A stretch of 64,000 nucleotides of DNA from Sphingomonas sp. TREG-RG-20F-R18-01 (lineage in GTDB: Bacteria > Pseudomonadota > Alphaproteobacteria > Sphingomonadales > Sphingomonadaceae), in contig NZ_JAKNQQ010000001.1 in assembly GCF_022662475.1 (NCBI RefSeq), positions 992,001 through 1,056,000 on the forward strand, given 5' to 3'. Numbering within the stretch: the first letter of the stretch is position 1; the number at the start of each line of letters is the position of its first letter. The position numbers and the translations under genes are program-made. The notes under the pieces were generated by a model. The model saw nothing but the letters and a program-made list of their open reading frames with translations, did not search any database and was not told the DNA's origin. Shown one piece after another: positions 26,726 to 37,396 of the stretch.

Positions 26726-27736
26726 TTACACTTCGATCCCGATCTTGCCGAAGTGCCCCCCGCTCGTCTCGTAGCGGAAGGCCTCCGCCAACTGCTCCAG
26801 CGGGAAGCGACGATCGACCACCGGCCGGATCCCGCTGGCGTCGAGCGCGCGGACGAATTCCTGTTGCTCGCGACGGCTACCGACGATCAGGCCCTGCAGG
26901 CGTGCCTGCCTGGACATCAGCGCCGCGGTCGGCACCTCGCCCGCACCGCCCGTCAGCACGCCGATCAGCGAGATATGCCCGCCGACGCGCACCGCCTCGA
27001 TCGATTGCGCGAGCGTACCTGGGCCACCGACCTCGACGACATGATCGACCCCGCGTCCGCCGGTCCAATCGGCGATCGCCTTGCCCCATCCCGGCGTGGT
27101 GCCATAATTGAGGCAGAAGTCCGCCCCCAGCGCCTTCGCGCGCGCGAGCTTTTCGTCGGAGGAGGAGGTGATCGCGACCACCGCGCCCATCATCTTGGCG
27201 ATCTGCAGCGCCCAGATCGACACCCCGCCGGTGCCGAGCAGCAACACGGTATCCCCGGCCTTTAGCTTGCCGTCGACGACCAGCGCGCGCCATGCGGTCA
27301 GCCCGGCGGTGGTGATCGTCGCCGCCTCGACCGCGTCATAGCCCTTGGGCGCACGAGTGAATGCGGTCGCCGGCAATACCACCGCGTCGCGCGCGAAGCC
27401 GTCGATCCCGTCACCGGGGGTGCGGCTGAAATCGCCGACGGTCGGCGTACCGTCCTGCCAATCGGGGAAGAAGCACGACACGACCATATCGCCGACCGCA
27501 AATTCGCTGACGTCCGCGCCGATGGCCTCGACCGTGCCCGCGCCATCGGCCAGCGGAATCCGCCCCGATGCCTCGCCCATCCGTCCGGTCACCACGCCGA
27601 GGTCATGGAAGTTGAGCGAGCTGCCCTGCACCTTGACGCGGATCTCGCCCGGTCCCGGCTGCCCCGGATCCTCGCGTTCGCCCGCTGCCAGCTGGTCGAG
27701 GTTCATCGGGTTGCCTACAATCATCGTCCGCATCAT
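26726..27736 (-). CDS. Zinc-independent alcohol dehydrogenase/quinone oxidoreductase family
   Basis: A 336-residue medium-chain reductase of the quinone oxidoreductase type. The nucleotide motif is LLLGTGGVSIWALQIAKMMGA, GERE.. and NFHDLGVVTGRM form the N-terminal substrate part, and no zinc-ligand Cys set is present. NAD(P)H-linked reduction of quinones or enones is the family activity; substrate unknown. AAAGGAG before ATG 27736 decides the start. Divergent from an SDR gene with about 140 bases between them, so both might share regulation. Confidence 0.9.
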   Translation of the reverse strand: MMRTMIVGNPMNLDQLAAGEREDPGQPGPGEIRVKVQGSSLNFHDLGVVTGRMGEASGRIPLADGAGTVEAIGADVSEFAVGDMVVSCFFPDWQDGTPTVGDFSRTPGDGIDGFARDAVVLPATAFTRAPKGYDAVEAATITTAGLTAWRALVVDGKLKAGDTVLLLGTGGVSIWALQIAKMMGAVVAITSSSDEKLARAKALGADFCLNYGTTPGWGKAIADWTGGRGVDHVVEVGGPGTLAQSIEAVRVGGHISLIGVLTGGAGEVPTAALMSRQARLQGLIVGSRREQQEFVRALDASGIRPVVDRRFPLEQLAEAFRYETSGGHFGKIGIEV

Positions 27737-27878
27737 GATCTCCTTTGCGGGCACACCGGCCCGTCGCTGGGCGCTCAACGCCCCGGGACTGGGACCGCTC
27801 CCATAAAAGCGGTGAACTCCCGGGCGGATCGGCCGTTGTGTCGCCGAACCCATTCTGCATCAGCAAGAGTATCTGCGC

Positions 27879-28727
27879 ATGACCTTCTCCCCATCCCCCG
27901 TCTGGCTGGTAACGGGTTGCTCGACCGGTTTCGGACGTGATCTCGCCAAGCTGATCGTCGATCGCGGCTGGCGCCTCGTCGCGACCGCGCGCGACGCCGA
28001 CCGTGTCGCCGACCTCGCCGACGCCGCCCCCGACCGCGTCCTCGCGCTGGCGCTCGACGTGACCAAGCAAGACCAGATCGACGCGGTGGTGCAGGCAGCG
28101 GCCGAGAAGTTCGGGCGGATCGACGTGCTCGTCAACAATGCCGGCTATGGCTATCAGAGCACGATCGAGGAAGGCGTCGAGGCGGAGATCCGCAACCAGT
28201 TCGACGCCAACGTCTTCGGCCTGTTCGCGATGACGCGCGCGGTGCTGCCGCACATGCGCGCGCAGAAGAGCGGGCATGTCATCAATATCACCTCGGTCGC
28301 GGGGTTCGTCGGCTTTCCGGGGTCGGGCTATTATGCCGCATCGAAGCATGCGGTCGAAGGCTTCTCGGACGCGCTGCTCGCCGAGGTCGGCCCGCTCGGG
28401 ATCGACGTCACCTGTGTCGAGCCGGGGCCGTTCCGCACCGACTGGGCCGGCCGTTCGCTCCAGCAGACCGAGAGCCGCATCGCGGATTATGCCGACACCG
28501 CCGCCAAACGCCTTGCGGATACGCGCAGCGGGAGCGGCAAGCAGGCGGGCGACCCCGTCCGCGCGGGCGAGGCGATGATCGCGCTGACGGTCGATCCCAA
28601 CCCGCCGCGGCACCTGGTGCTCGGCAAATGGGGGTATGACATGGTGACGGACAAGCTAAAGGCGCGCCTGACCGAGATCGAGCAGCATCGCGACGCGAGC
28701 CTGGCAGCGGATTTTCCGGAAGGCTGA
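27879..28727 (+). CDS. Short-chain dehydrogenase (oxidoreductase)
   Basis: Classical SDR of 282 residues: TGCSTGFGRDLAK is the cofactor loop, NNAGYGYQ the NNAG motif, ITSVAG holds the catalytic Ser, and YYAASKHAVEG the Tyr and Lys. LLAEVGPLGIDVTCVEPGPFRTD is usual in this group of retinol/steroid-dehydrogenase-like SDRs. Substrate unknown. It is transcribed away from the quinone oxidoreductase gene. A strong hairpin follows the stop immediately. Confidence 0.9.
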   Translation: MTFSPSPVWLVTGCSTGFGRDLAKLIVDRGWRLVATARDADRVADLADAAPDRVLALALDVTKQDQIDAVVQAAAEKFGRIDVLVNNAGYGYQSTIEEGVEAEIRNQFDANVFGLFAMTRAVLPHMRAQKSGHVINITSVAGFVGFPGSGYYAASKHAVEGFSDALLAEVGPLGIDVTCVEPGPFRTDWAGRSLQQTESRIADYADTAAKRLADTRSGSGKQAGDPVRAGEAMIALTVDPNPPRHLVLGKWGYDMVTDKLKARLTEIEQHRDASLAADFPEG

Positions 28728-28746
28728 GCGCGGCTACTTGCCGCGC
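28728..28746 (+). terminator. Hairpin after SDR stop
   Basis: GCGCGGC-TACTT-GCCGCGC: a perfect 7-bp GC stem with five-base loop directly after the stop codon. No T tract. The rest of the gap to lysA (to 28995) shows nothing further. Confidence 0.45.
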
Positions 28747-28995
28747 ATTCGTGTGATGACAGGAACCCAGGGTTGAGGACGGTGACAGACGTTGCGTCCG
28801 GAACGCCCGGGTTCCTGCCCGCGCAGCAACTGGGGGGAATGCGTCAACCGCCGCCACGGTGTTTTACGTCCGTCTCCGTCCCCCCGCAGGTCAGTGACAG
28901 CCGGCCCGAAATCCGCGGCCGTGGCGGCGCGCGCCGGGCGTGATCATCCTCCTGCTCCGCGGGGCGACGCGGCAGCAGCAGCCGCACCCGCTTCA

Positions 28996-30333
28996 TCACG
29001 CCGCACGCCGTGGCGCGACCGGCGCCATCCAGAACGGCAGACGCTGGTGCCCGAGCATCGCCTCGGGCGACACGCGTTCCGCCACCACCGCGAACCGGTC
29101 GCCATCGACCAGCACCTCGGGCACCAGCGCGCGGCAATTGTAGGTCGACGCCATCGTCGCGCCATAGGCCCCGACCGTCTTGAACACCGCGAGATCCCCG
29201 GCACGCACGCAGTCGATCTCGCGCGCGGTCGCGAAGGTATCCCCGCTTTCGCAGACCGCGCCGGCAATGTTCGCGGTCATCCGTCCCCCCGTCGGCACGA
29301 CGCTCGCGAAATCGTGGAACGCGTCGTACAGCGCGGGCCGTGCGAGGTCGTTCATCGCGGCGTCGACGATGACGAAAGGATGCGTCGCCCCCGGCTTGAC
29401 CCAGGTCACCTCGGTCAGCAGCACGCCCGCCGCCGCCGCGATGAAGCGGCCCGGCTCGAACGTCAGCGTGACGCCCCAATCGCGCGTGACGCGCTCGACG
29501 ATCGCTCCATAGGCTGCAACGCTCGGCACCGCGTCCGCAGGTGCATAGGCAACGCCGAGCCCGCCCCCCAGATCGACATGGTCGATCCGGTGCCCCGCCG
29601 CGCGCAGCGTCGCGATCAGCGTACCCACGCGCCGATAGGCAATTTCGAGCGGACCGAGGTCGCTCAACTGGCTGCCGATGTGGATCGCGATCCCACGCAG
29701 GTCGAGCCCATCCAAGGCCGCAAGCCGCGCGTAGATCGCGGGGGCATCCTGCCAGGCGACACCGAACTTGTTCTGCTTGCGTCCGGTGGAGATCTTGGCG
29801 TGCGTCCCGGCATCGACGTCCGGGTTGACGCGCAGCACTGCGGCCGCGCGGATCCCGCGTGCCAAGGCGAGCGCGGCGAGCATCTGCCCCTCCTCCTCCA
29901 GCTCAAGGTTGAACTGGCCGATCCCGGCATCCAGCGCGGCGGCGAGTTCGTGGCGAGTCTTGCCGACCCCTGAATAGACGATCGCGGCGGCGGGCATTCC
30001 GGCCGCGAGCGCGTGGAGCATCTCGCCGCCCGAGACGATATCGGCGCCATAGCCCTCCGCCGCGAGCAGCCGCAGCACCGCCAGATTGGGGTTGGCCTTG
30101 ACCGCAAACGCCAGCCGCTTGCGCGGAACGCCGGCGAGCGCCGCAGAAAACGCGCGCGCAGCGGCCCGCATTGCGGCACTCGAATAGACATAGGCCGGTG
30201 TGCCAACCGCCCGCGCGATGACCGGCAGCGGAACGCCCTCGGCATGGAGCACGCCGTCGTGCAGCGCGAACGGCTCCGCGGGCCGACTTGGTTTATCCAC
30301 GGCGCCCGTCCATCCGGCGGGACCGGCGTGCAT
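28996..30333 (-). CDS. lysA: Diaminopimelate decarboxylase
   Basis: A 445-residue PLP enzyme making L-lysine from meso-diaminopimelate. The PLP lysine is K79 in FAVKANPN; other signatures are HIGSQLSDLGP, DLGGGLGV, FEPGRFIAA and VCESGDTFA with its substrate-side Cys, YGATMASTYN at the end. The length is slightly above the usual 420 because of about 20 extra N-terminal residues. The 5' end overlaps the preceding small membrane-protein gene by 41 bases, so a later start is possible, though there is no better one before the conserved domain. Confidence 0.95.
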   Translation of the reverse strand: MHAGPAGWTGAVDKPSRPAEPFALHDGVLHAEGVPLPVIARAVGTPAYVYSSAAMRAAARAFSAALAGVPRKRLAFAVKANPNLAVLRLLAAEGYGADIVSGGEMLHALAAGMPAAAIVYSGVGKTRHELAAALDAGIGQFNLELEEEGQMLAALALARGIRAAAVLRVNPDVDAGTHAKISTGRKQNKFGVAWQDAPAIYARLAALDGLDLRGIAIHIGSQLSDLGPLEIAYRRVGTLIATLRAAGHRIDHVDLGGGLGVAYAPADAVPSVAAYGAIVERVTRDWGVTLTFEPGRFIAAAAGVLLTEVTWVKPGATHPFVIVDAAMNDLARPALYDAFHDFASVVPTGGRMTANIAGAVCESGDTFATAREIDCVRAGDLAVFKTVGAYGATMASTYNCRALVPEVLVDGDRFAVVAERVSPEAMLGHQRLPFWMAPVAPRRAA

Positions 30334-30553
30334 GAATCGACTGGGGCAGGCTGCGGTGGCGGCTGCGCTCGACCCGGAAGGCGGCGGGAACGCGCTTGCC
30401 CTGCACGACCAGCACGAACCCGAACAGCGCGAGGAGGAACCCGGCCAGTCCCGGCACCGAGCTTTCCCCGAGCCGGCTGCTCACCCCGATCGCCGCCCCC
30501 GCGACGAACAGCGCAACCCCCAGGCTGCGCCACGCAATATCGCGCTGGGTCAT
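30293..30553 (-). CDS. Small two-span membrane protein
   Basis: An 86-residue protein with two hydrophobic segments (about residues 10-25 and 34-51) separated by a short SRLGESSVPG loop, and a strongly basic tail (RRSRRMDGRRG). It overlaps the methyltransferase-like gene (ATGA) upstream and the lysA start downstream by 41 bases. I do not recognise a family. The tail may be shorter in reality, since it lies over lysA. Confidence 0.6.
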   Translation of the reverse strand: MTQRDIAWRSLGVALFVAGAAIGVSSRLGESSVPGLAGFLLALFGFVLVVQGKRVPAAFRVERSRHRSLPQSIHARRSRRMDGRRG

Positions 30554-31071
30554 GCCACCATCCCCAAGGCGCCGACGTCCGTGGGAGCGGGGTCCGCGAT
30601 CAACGTCCGTCCAGCGCAAGCGACCGCGCGCTCCGCCGCGACGTCGCCCGACGGGCCGTGCCACAGCACGATATCGGCAGGCAGCGCGCATTCCGTCTCC
30701 AGCGCCGCGACGAGATCCCCCGTCTCGAACGCAATGCCAATGGCGGGATCGTGCAATCGTGCGGCCGTCACCCGCGCCCGCGCGACGTCGCGCGGCGCGG
30801 TGTCGATCCCGCGTGCCTCGATCGCGGTGAAGCCGAGCGCGCGGGCATGACGCACCGCGCACAGCAACAGCGTACCGCGGCCGCAGTCGGCATCGACGAT
30901 GCGCACACTCCGGCGGTTGCGCGCGCGCAGCGCGGACAGCGCGGCGGACACCGCCGACCAGCGCGGATCGCGCGACGGCGCGGAATGCCGCGCGAGCGAC
31001 GTCCGACGCGGTCCTGGGACGGCGCGCGCGCGGACGGGCGCGGCGACGCAATGATCAGCCAGATGAGTCAT
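30550..31071 (-). CDS. SAM-dependent methyltransferase-like protein
   Basis: A 173-residue protein with a Rossmann-like start: VRIVDADCGRGTLLL at about residues 53-67 resembles motif I, and GIDTAPRDVARARV gives the acidic second strand. A C-terminal methyltransferase half is short, and a catalytic motif (such as NPPY) is not visible; the corresponding place reads VLWHGPSGD. It may therefore bind SAM without methylating. AGGA lies eight bases before ATG 31071. It is followed by the small membrane protein and lysA in what looks like one operon. Confidence 0.65.
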   Translation of the reverse strand: MTHLADHCVAAPVRARAVPGPRRTSLARHSAPSRDPRWSAVSAALSALRARNRRSVRIVDADCGRGTLLLCAVRHARALGFTAIEARGIDTAPRDVARARVTAARLHDPAIGIAFETGDLVAALETECALPADIVLWHGPSGDVAAERAVACAGRTLIADPAPTDVGALGMVA

Positions 31072-31106
31072 GGAATTGTCCTGGAATATGAGGCGTGCCG
31101 GCGCGA

Positions 31107-31379
31107 TCAGGCGGCGTGGCGCAGATGCTGCGCATTTTCCCACGGCTCGACCCGCGCGAACGAGATCGTCGGGACGAGCGGGGTTTCGACGCGCACGATG
31201 GTCGCGCCGCGGAGCGAATGGCCTTCGCTGCGCGCAAACGCCATCGCCGCGGCCTGCGAAATGAAGCGTCCCTCGAGGCGCCCGCCGCTATCCTGGACGA
31301 GCCAGTGTCCCGCGGTATCCTGCCCGACTTTCAGCACGCACGAGGGTTGGTCGGGCTCCGGATCGATGGTCGAAAGCAT
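31107..31379 (-). CDS. Small DUF2188-like protein
   Basis: A 90-residue protein. The segment HWLVQDSGGRLEGRFISQAAAMAFARSEG resembles the DUF2188 pattern, in which a short beta hairpin is followed by a helix with repeated Ala and Arg. No signal peptide or span. AGGAG seven bases before ATG 31379 fixes the start. It is 35 bases upstream of the methyltransferase-like gene and may head its operon. Confidence 0.6.
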   Translation of the reverse strand: MLSTIDPEPDQPSCVLKVGQDTAGHWLVQDSGGRLEGRFISQAAAMAFARSEGHSLRGATIVRVETPLVPTISFARVEPWENAQHLRHAA

Positions 31380-31519
31380 GGCACGGCTCCTGCGCCCGAT
31401 CCTGCCGCGCCGCCGATGAAACCCGGCGGCCACGCGATCGGGCTGGCCTTCAGATAGGCCTGCCGCGCATTAAGGTTCGAGATCGATCCGGCGGGGTCGG
31501 CATAAAGACCCCGTATAGA

Positions 31520-32975
<1,456 letters not shown>

Positions 32976-33254
32976 ATGAAACATTTCGCACTGGTTGCCG
33001 CCGCAAGCGTGGCGCTGGCATGGTCTGCAACGGCGTCGGCCGCGCATCAGCGCAGGACTGTCACCGATGCCTACCGGGTCCAATACGCCGGAACGCGCGA
33101 CGTCTATTGCCTCCGTGCGTTTGCCGATCCGGCGCCGGCCGATCCCACGCCGCGGAACGCTGGCGATCCTTGCCGCGCTCGCGCGACGTGGGCCCGGGAC
33201 GGGATCCAGATCCACGATCCGCAGCGCGACCCGGTCGCGACGGTACGCCGCTGA
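32976..33254 (+). CDS. Small secreted protein of unknown function
   Basis: A 92-residue protein with a signal peptide (to about residue 24; ASA|A) and a short mature part with two Cys (VYCLRAF and DPCRARATWARDG) that could form one disulfide. Similar short proteins with C(x)n C and 'W.RDG..I' endings occur in sphingomonads as hypothetical proteins; I do not know a function. It is convergent with the CHASE2-EAL gene. Confidence 0.6.
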   Translation: MKHFALVAAASVALAWSATASAAHQRRTVTDAYRVQYAGTRDVYCLRAFADPAPADPTPRNAGDPCRARATWARDGIQIHDPQRDPVATVRR

Positions 33255-33272
33255 CGGCATCACGCCCGGGTC

Positions 33273-35579
33273 TCAGGCGGCGATCGCGTCGTCCTCCAGC
33301 AGCGCCAGGAACTGCGCCAGCGGGACCGGACGGCTGATGAAATAGCCCTGGATCACATCGCATCCGCAGGCCTTGAGGAACGCCAGGCAGTCGGCATCCT
33401 CGACGCCTTCGGCCACGACCTTGAGGCCGAGATCGTGCGCCAGTTCGATCGTCGAGCGGACGAGCACGCCGTCGTTGCGGTTGCGGTGCGCATGCTGGAC
33501 AAAACTGCGATCGATCTTGAGCTCACTCAACGGCAGCTGGCGCAGGTAGGTCAGCGTCGATTGCCCGGTCCCGTAATCGTCCATCGACACTGCGATGCCG
33601 AGCGCACGATAACGTTCGAGCGCGGCGATCGCGCTGGCCGGATCCGACATGGCGGCGGACTCCGTCACTTCGAAGATCAGCGCCGTCGCGGGGACGCCCG
33701 ACGTGCGCAGAATGTCCGCGACCGTGGCGTTGAACGCCGCATCCGACAACAGCTTGGCCGAGATATTGACCGCTGCGGTGATCGACCCGTGGCTCACGCG
33801 CCAGTCCGCCAGATCGCGCACCACGCTGCGCAGCACGTGCAGCGTCAGCGGCCCGATCCGGTTGGTCCGCTCGGCCAGCGGAATGAACGTGTCGGGGCCG
33901 ATGAAACCGTGGTCGGGATGCCGCCACCGCACCAGTGCCTCGGTGCTGGTGATGCGGCCAAGCGCAAGGTGGTATTTGGGTTGATAGAACACCTCGACGT
34001 GCCCCGCCTCCAGCGCAGCGTCGAGATCGCCCATCAGCGAGATCGACCGTTCCAGGTCCTGGTCGTCGACCACGCTGTGCCGCCACAACACGCCCGCGCG
34101 CGACGCCGCGTCGGCCGCGAGCGCCGCATCAACCAGCAGGCGTTCGCGGCTGGCGCTCTGGCCGGTGGCGACCCCGATCGACACGGCAACGTCGACCCGG
34201 CGCCCAGCCACCTCGACCGGCTGGAGCAGAAGCGCGCGCAGACCATCGAGGCTATCGTCGACCGGTTCGCCGGACGGGAGCAGGAAGGCCAGGTGCCGGT
34301 CGGCCGTGCGATACAGCCGCTGCTCCTGAGCGATCAGCGCAAGCCGCTCGGACACGCGCAGGATGACGTCGCCAACGCGTTCCGACCCGAGCACCGCGAG
34401 CAGGCTGTCGTGATTGTCGAGCTGCGCCACCACCAGCGTGGTTGCCATGTCCTGCGCAACCGGCGCCAGCAACGATCGCGCATTGGGCAAGCCGGTCGAT
34501 TCGTCGAACAGCCGCTGGGTGCGGAAACGGCCGGCGATCTCGCGCCCGCCACAGGCCGCACCGGTCAGCGCAACCATCGTGAGCGCCGCGCACAACGGAT
34601 AGGTGACTTGCACCCAATGCTGCGCGATCAATACGATGGCAAGAATGCCCGCTAGCGCCGCGATCGTGCCGATCAGCAGGGTGATGCCGGAACGCAAACG
34701 CACGATCCCCAGCGCACTCAGCAGGGCCAGCGCGAAGGGCACGATCCACGATCCCCGCACGGGCACGCCGCGCAAGAGCGTCTCGGCGGCGATGGCCTGG
34801 ACGATGACCCCGGGAATGACCCCCCATTGCGGGGTCGCATAGCGGTCGCCCATCTCGATCGCGGTCGCACCGATCAGGATGTTGCGGCCCCGCACCGCTT
34901 GCGGGTCGAACCGTCCGTCGCGGACATCGATGAAGCTCAGCCGCGGGATCGTTGCAGGATCGATCGCCATGTCGATCGGGAAATCCGCGCCCGCGGTTCC
35001 CGAGCGTTGCGCGATATAGGCCGATAGTGACGGGCGGGGCGTTCCCACCGTCATCGTCGCAAACGGCATGGATCGCACCTGCCCGTCCGGGTCGGGCGCG
35101 ATGCTGACCGACGCCAGCGCGACGTGTGGCCGCAACGGCGCGATCGGCAGCGCATCGACGATACGGTCCTGCCGCGAGTTCGCCGACTGACCGAACGTGG
35201 GGAGCGCGACCTTACCGTCAGCCCGGGCCAGCGCCGCGGCGAGCGCCTGGTCACCGGCAGCGTCCGATGCGGAGGAAAAGTCGACGTCGAACACGATCGA
35301 GCTCGCGCCCGCTGCGCGCAAATGGTCGACCACGGCGGCATAATTGGCGCGCGACCACGGCCAGCGCTTGATCGCCGCGGCGCTCTGCGCATCCATCTCG
35401 ACCACCAGCACGCGGCCGCTCGCCGCGCGGTGGACCACGCCGAAACGCGCGGACGACAGGATCCGGTCGAACGCCGCGCCCGTCGGGCTGAACGCCAGAA
35501 CGATTCCCACGAGCAGGACGACTGCCAGGATCACCGCGCTCGACCAGCGCCGCCCCTCCCGCACGAGCACGCGTTGCAT
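33273..35579 (-). CDS. CHASE2 sensor with degenerate GGDEF and intact EAL domain
   Basis: A 768-residue inner membrane protein. A first span (about 14-31) leads into a periplasmic CHASE2 domain (about 35-265), then about three spans (about 275-350), a GGDEF-like domain (about 355-510) in which the GGDEF motif is replaced by ADRHLAF, and an EAL domain (about 525-760). EAL residues are intact: EAL at 547-549, NISAK, DDYGTG, KIDRSFV and EGVE, so c-di-GMP hydrolysis is likely and synthesis is not. Its start overlaps the stop of the TpsB-like gene (TGATG), which ties its signal to that outer membrane protein. Confidence 0.9.
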   Translation of the reverse strand: MQRVLVREGRRWSSAVILAVVLLVGIVLAFSPTGAAFDRILSSARFGVVHRAASGRVLVVEMDAQSAAAIKRWPWSRANYAAVVDHLRAAGASSIVFDVDFSSASDAAGDQALAAALARADGKVALPTFGQSANSRQDRIVDALPIAPLRPHVALASVSIAPDPDGQVRSMPFATMTVGTPRPSLSAYIAQRSGTAGADFPIDMAIDPATIPRLSFIDVRDGRFDPQAVRGRNILIGATAIEMGDRYATPQWGVIPGVIVQAIAAETLLRGVPVRGSWIVPFALALLSALGIVRLRSGITLLIGTIAALAGILAIVLIAQHWVQVTYPLCAALTMVALTGAACGGREIAGRFRTQRLFDESTGLPNARSLLAPVAQDMATTLVVAQLDNHDSLLAVLGSERVGDVILRVSERLALIAQEQRLYRTADRHLAFLLPSGEPVDDSLDGLRALLLQPVEVAGRRVDVAVSIGVATGQSASRERLLVDAALAADAASRAGVLWRHSVVDDQDLERSISLMGDLDAALEAGHVEVFYQPKYHLALGRITSTEALVRWRHPDHGFIGPDTFIPLAERTNRIGPLTLHVLRSVVRDLADWRVSHGSITAAVNISAKLLSDAAFNATVADILRTSGVPATALIFEVTESAAMSDPASAIAALERYRALGIAVSMDDYGTGQSTLTYLRQLPLSELKIDRSFVQHAHRNRNDGVLVRSTIELAHDLGLKVVAEGVEDADCLAFLKACGCDVIQGYFISRPVPLAQFLALLEDDAIAA

Positions 35580-37240
35580 CAGAACACCCGGGACAGTCGA
35601 AAGGACAGGCGCGGATTGCGGTTGCCGGTATCGAACCGGTCTGCGTTGAGCGGGAACGCCAGTTCGACCATCCCGTCGACGCGTCCACGACCGAGCCGCA
35701 GCCCCGTCGCCGTCGACAGCAGGGCGCCCCCGCCCCGCCCATCGCGCAGGTTGCCGACATAGCCGCCATCGATCGATCCGTAGAACTGCAACCGGTCGAT
35801 GATACCGGGCAGCACCGCACCGGCATCCGCCCGAAGCTCCCCCGCCCCAAGGATCCCGTCGTCCCCGGTGCGCTCCGCATAGTCATAGGCACGCCCGAAC
35901 GCAGGGCCGCCCGCCCCGATCTCCATCGTGGCAAGCAACGGACGCGACGCGAGTTGCGCTTCGGACGACAGGACAAGGCTGATGTGCCGGGCCAGCGGCC
36001 TGGCCCAGTCGAGCGCATAGCCCCAGGTGACGAAGCGGGCATCGCCGTCGCTTCGCGACGTTCGCGCATCGCCTTCGTGCGTCACGCCGGGGATCGGCAA
36101 GCCGACCACCATCGCCACTTCGCCGGTCAGCACGCCCCCGCCCGCAGCGGTCGAGCCGTTCACCGAACCCGTCAGCGTTGCCAGCCGGTCGTTGCGGAAC
36201 GCGCTGCCGAGCAAGGTCTGGTCACTCCGCAATCCGCGAAACTCGACGTTCGCCCAAAGACTGCGCGTCCGGCTTCGCACCAGCGGCGTGGATGCGCGCA
36301 CCGCCGCATCGATGCTTTCCCCCACGACGTTCAGCGCGGAAAGCGCCGCCCCGGGGTTGGCGCGGCCATAGGAGGCGGAGGCGGACAGCACGTTGCCGTC
36401 CGCATCCACCGGCGCGCTGTAGCGCGCCCGCACGAAGACGAATTCGGACGGCTGAAACGGCGTCTGCGACGACAGCAGGCCCAGTTCGTCGCCCGGCTGA
36501 AACACGCCGCGCGCGTTTGCCAGCAGCGTCGTCCGGATCGGGCCGATCTCCTTGCTGCCGCGATTGTCGACTTGCGCATAGGCGCTCAGACGGTCCTCCG
36601 CGATCGTCACCAGCAGGATCCCGAAGCCGTCCTGTCGAATGAGCTGGCTGGTCTTGACCGACACCCCGGGAATATCGCCGACGAGCAGGATCGCGCGCTC
36701 CAGGGCTTCGCGCCGCACCGGCTGCCCGGTCACCAGCGCCCGCGTCAGGATCCGGTCGGCAAGTGCGTTGACCGCGCCGATCACGCGGACCGCCGAGATG
36801 GTGCCGGCGTCCAGGCGGACGTGCAGAACGCCGCTGGCGAGAGCCTGTGGGGCGACATATGCGCTCGCGAACGGAAACCCAGCCTTGCGCGCCGAATCGG
36901 CAACCGCGCGGGACAACGCGGCGAGATCGTCGCGCGCCAGATTCCGCCCGATATACGGCACGATCGCGGAACTGAACGCGCTGCGCGGGACCTCCGGCGC
37001 ACCATCCACGACGATCGCGGCCGCGACCCATGGCGCGGCCTCGAGCGGCGGCGCGGCATGTGCCGCGGGGCCGGTGATGATGGGTGTTTCGGGGGCGCTC
37101 TCGGGTTGACCGGGCCGTGGCAACGCCCGCTCGAGGATCGACGGGTCCGCCTGATTCAGCCGTGTCTGCGCCTGGGCCACCGCCCCCGGCCACACGACGG
37201 CCGTCACGCCAACAAATCCGCAAGCTGCCCCAAAACGCAT
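35579..37240 (-). CDS. TpsB/FhaC/ShlB-like outer membrane transporter
   Basis: A 553-residue protein of the two-partner secretion transporter family. The signal peptide ends at about residue 25 (AVAQAQ); a Pro-rich linker (40-75) leads to POTRA-type domains (about 80-230; VPRSAFSSAIVPYIGRNLARDDL) and a 16-strand barrel (about 235-553), ending in RLSFRLSRVF with the usual final Phe. The VRGY/F-like loop segment is not clearly recognisable. AAGGA eight bases before ATG 37240 sets the start. There is no filamentous-haemagglutinin TpsA gene nearby; the divergent FecR-coil protein is the only obvious candidate for export. Confidence 0.85.
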   Translation of the reverse strand: MRFGAACGFVGVTAVVWPGAVAQAQTRLNQADPSILERALPRPGQPESAPETPIITGPAAHAAPPLEAAPWVAAAIVVDGAPEVPRSAFSSAIVPYIGRNLARDDLAALSRAVADSARKAGFPFASAYVAPQALASGVLHVRLDAGTISAVRVIGAVNALADRILTRALVTGQPVRREALERAILLVGDIPGVSVKTSQLIRQDGFGILLVTIAEDRLSAYAQVDNRGSKEIGPIRTTLLANARGVFQPGDELGLLSSQTPFQPSEFVFVRARYSAPVDADGNVLSASASYGRANPGAALSALNVVGESIDAAVRASTPLVRSRTRSLWANVEFRGLRSDQTLLGSAFRNDRLATLTGSVNGSTAAGGGVLTGEVAMVVGLPIPGVTHEGDARTSRSDGDARFVTWGYALDWARPLARHISLVLSSEAQLASRPLLATMEIGAGGPAFGRAYDYAERTGDDGILGAGELRADAGAVLPGIIDRLQFYGSIDGGYVGNLRDGRGGGALLSTATGLRLGRGRVDGMVELAFPLNADRFDTGNRNPRLSFRLSRVF

Positions 37241-37396
37241 TCGAAATCCTTCTCTGATCCCCCGTCGATATCGGCCAAGCCTTTGCAAAAGGTTGATTTC
37301 TAAAAGGGATAACGCCGGATTCACCGCATTTTTGAACGCAATCGCAAAGCTCTGCGTCGTTATCGGACGGTGTCAAAGGTCTGGTTGGAGTGACGT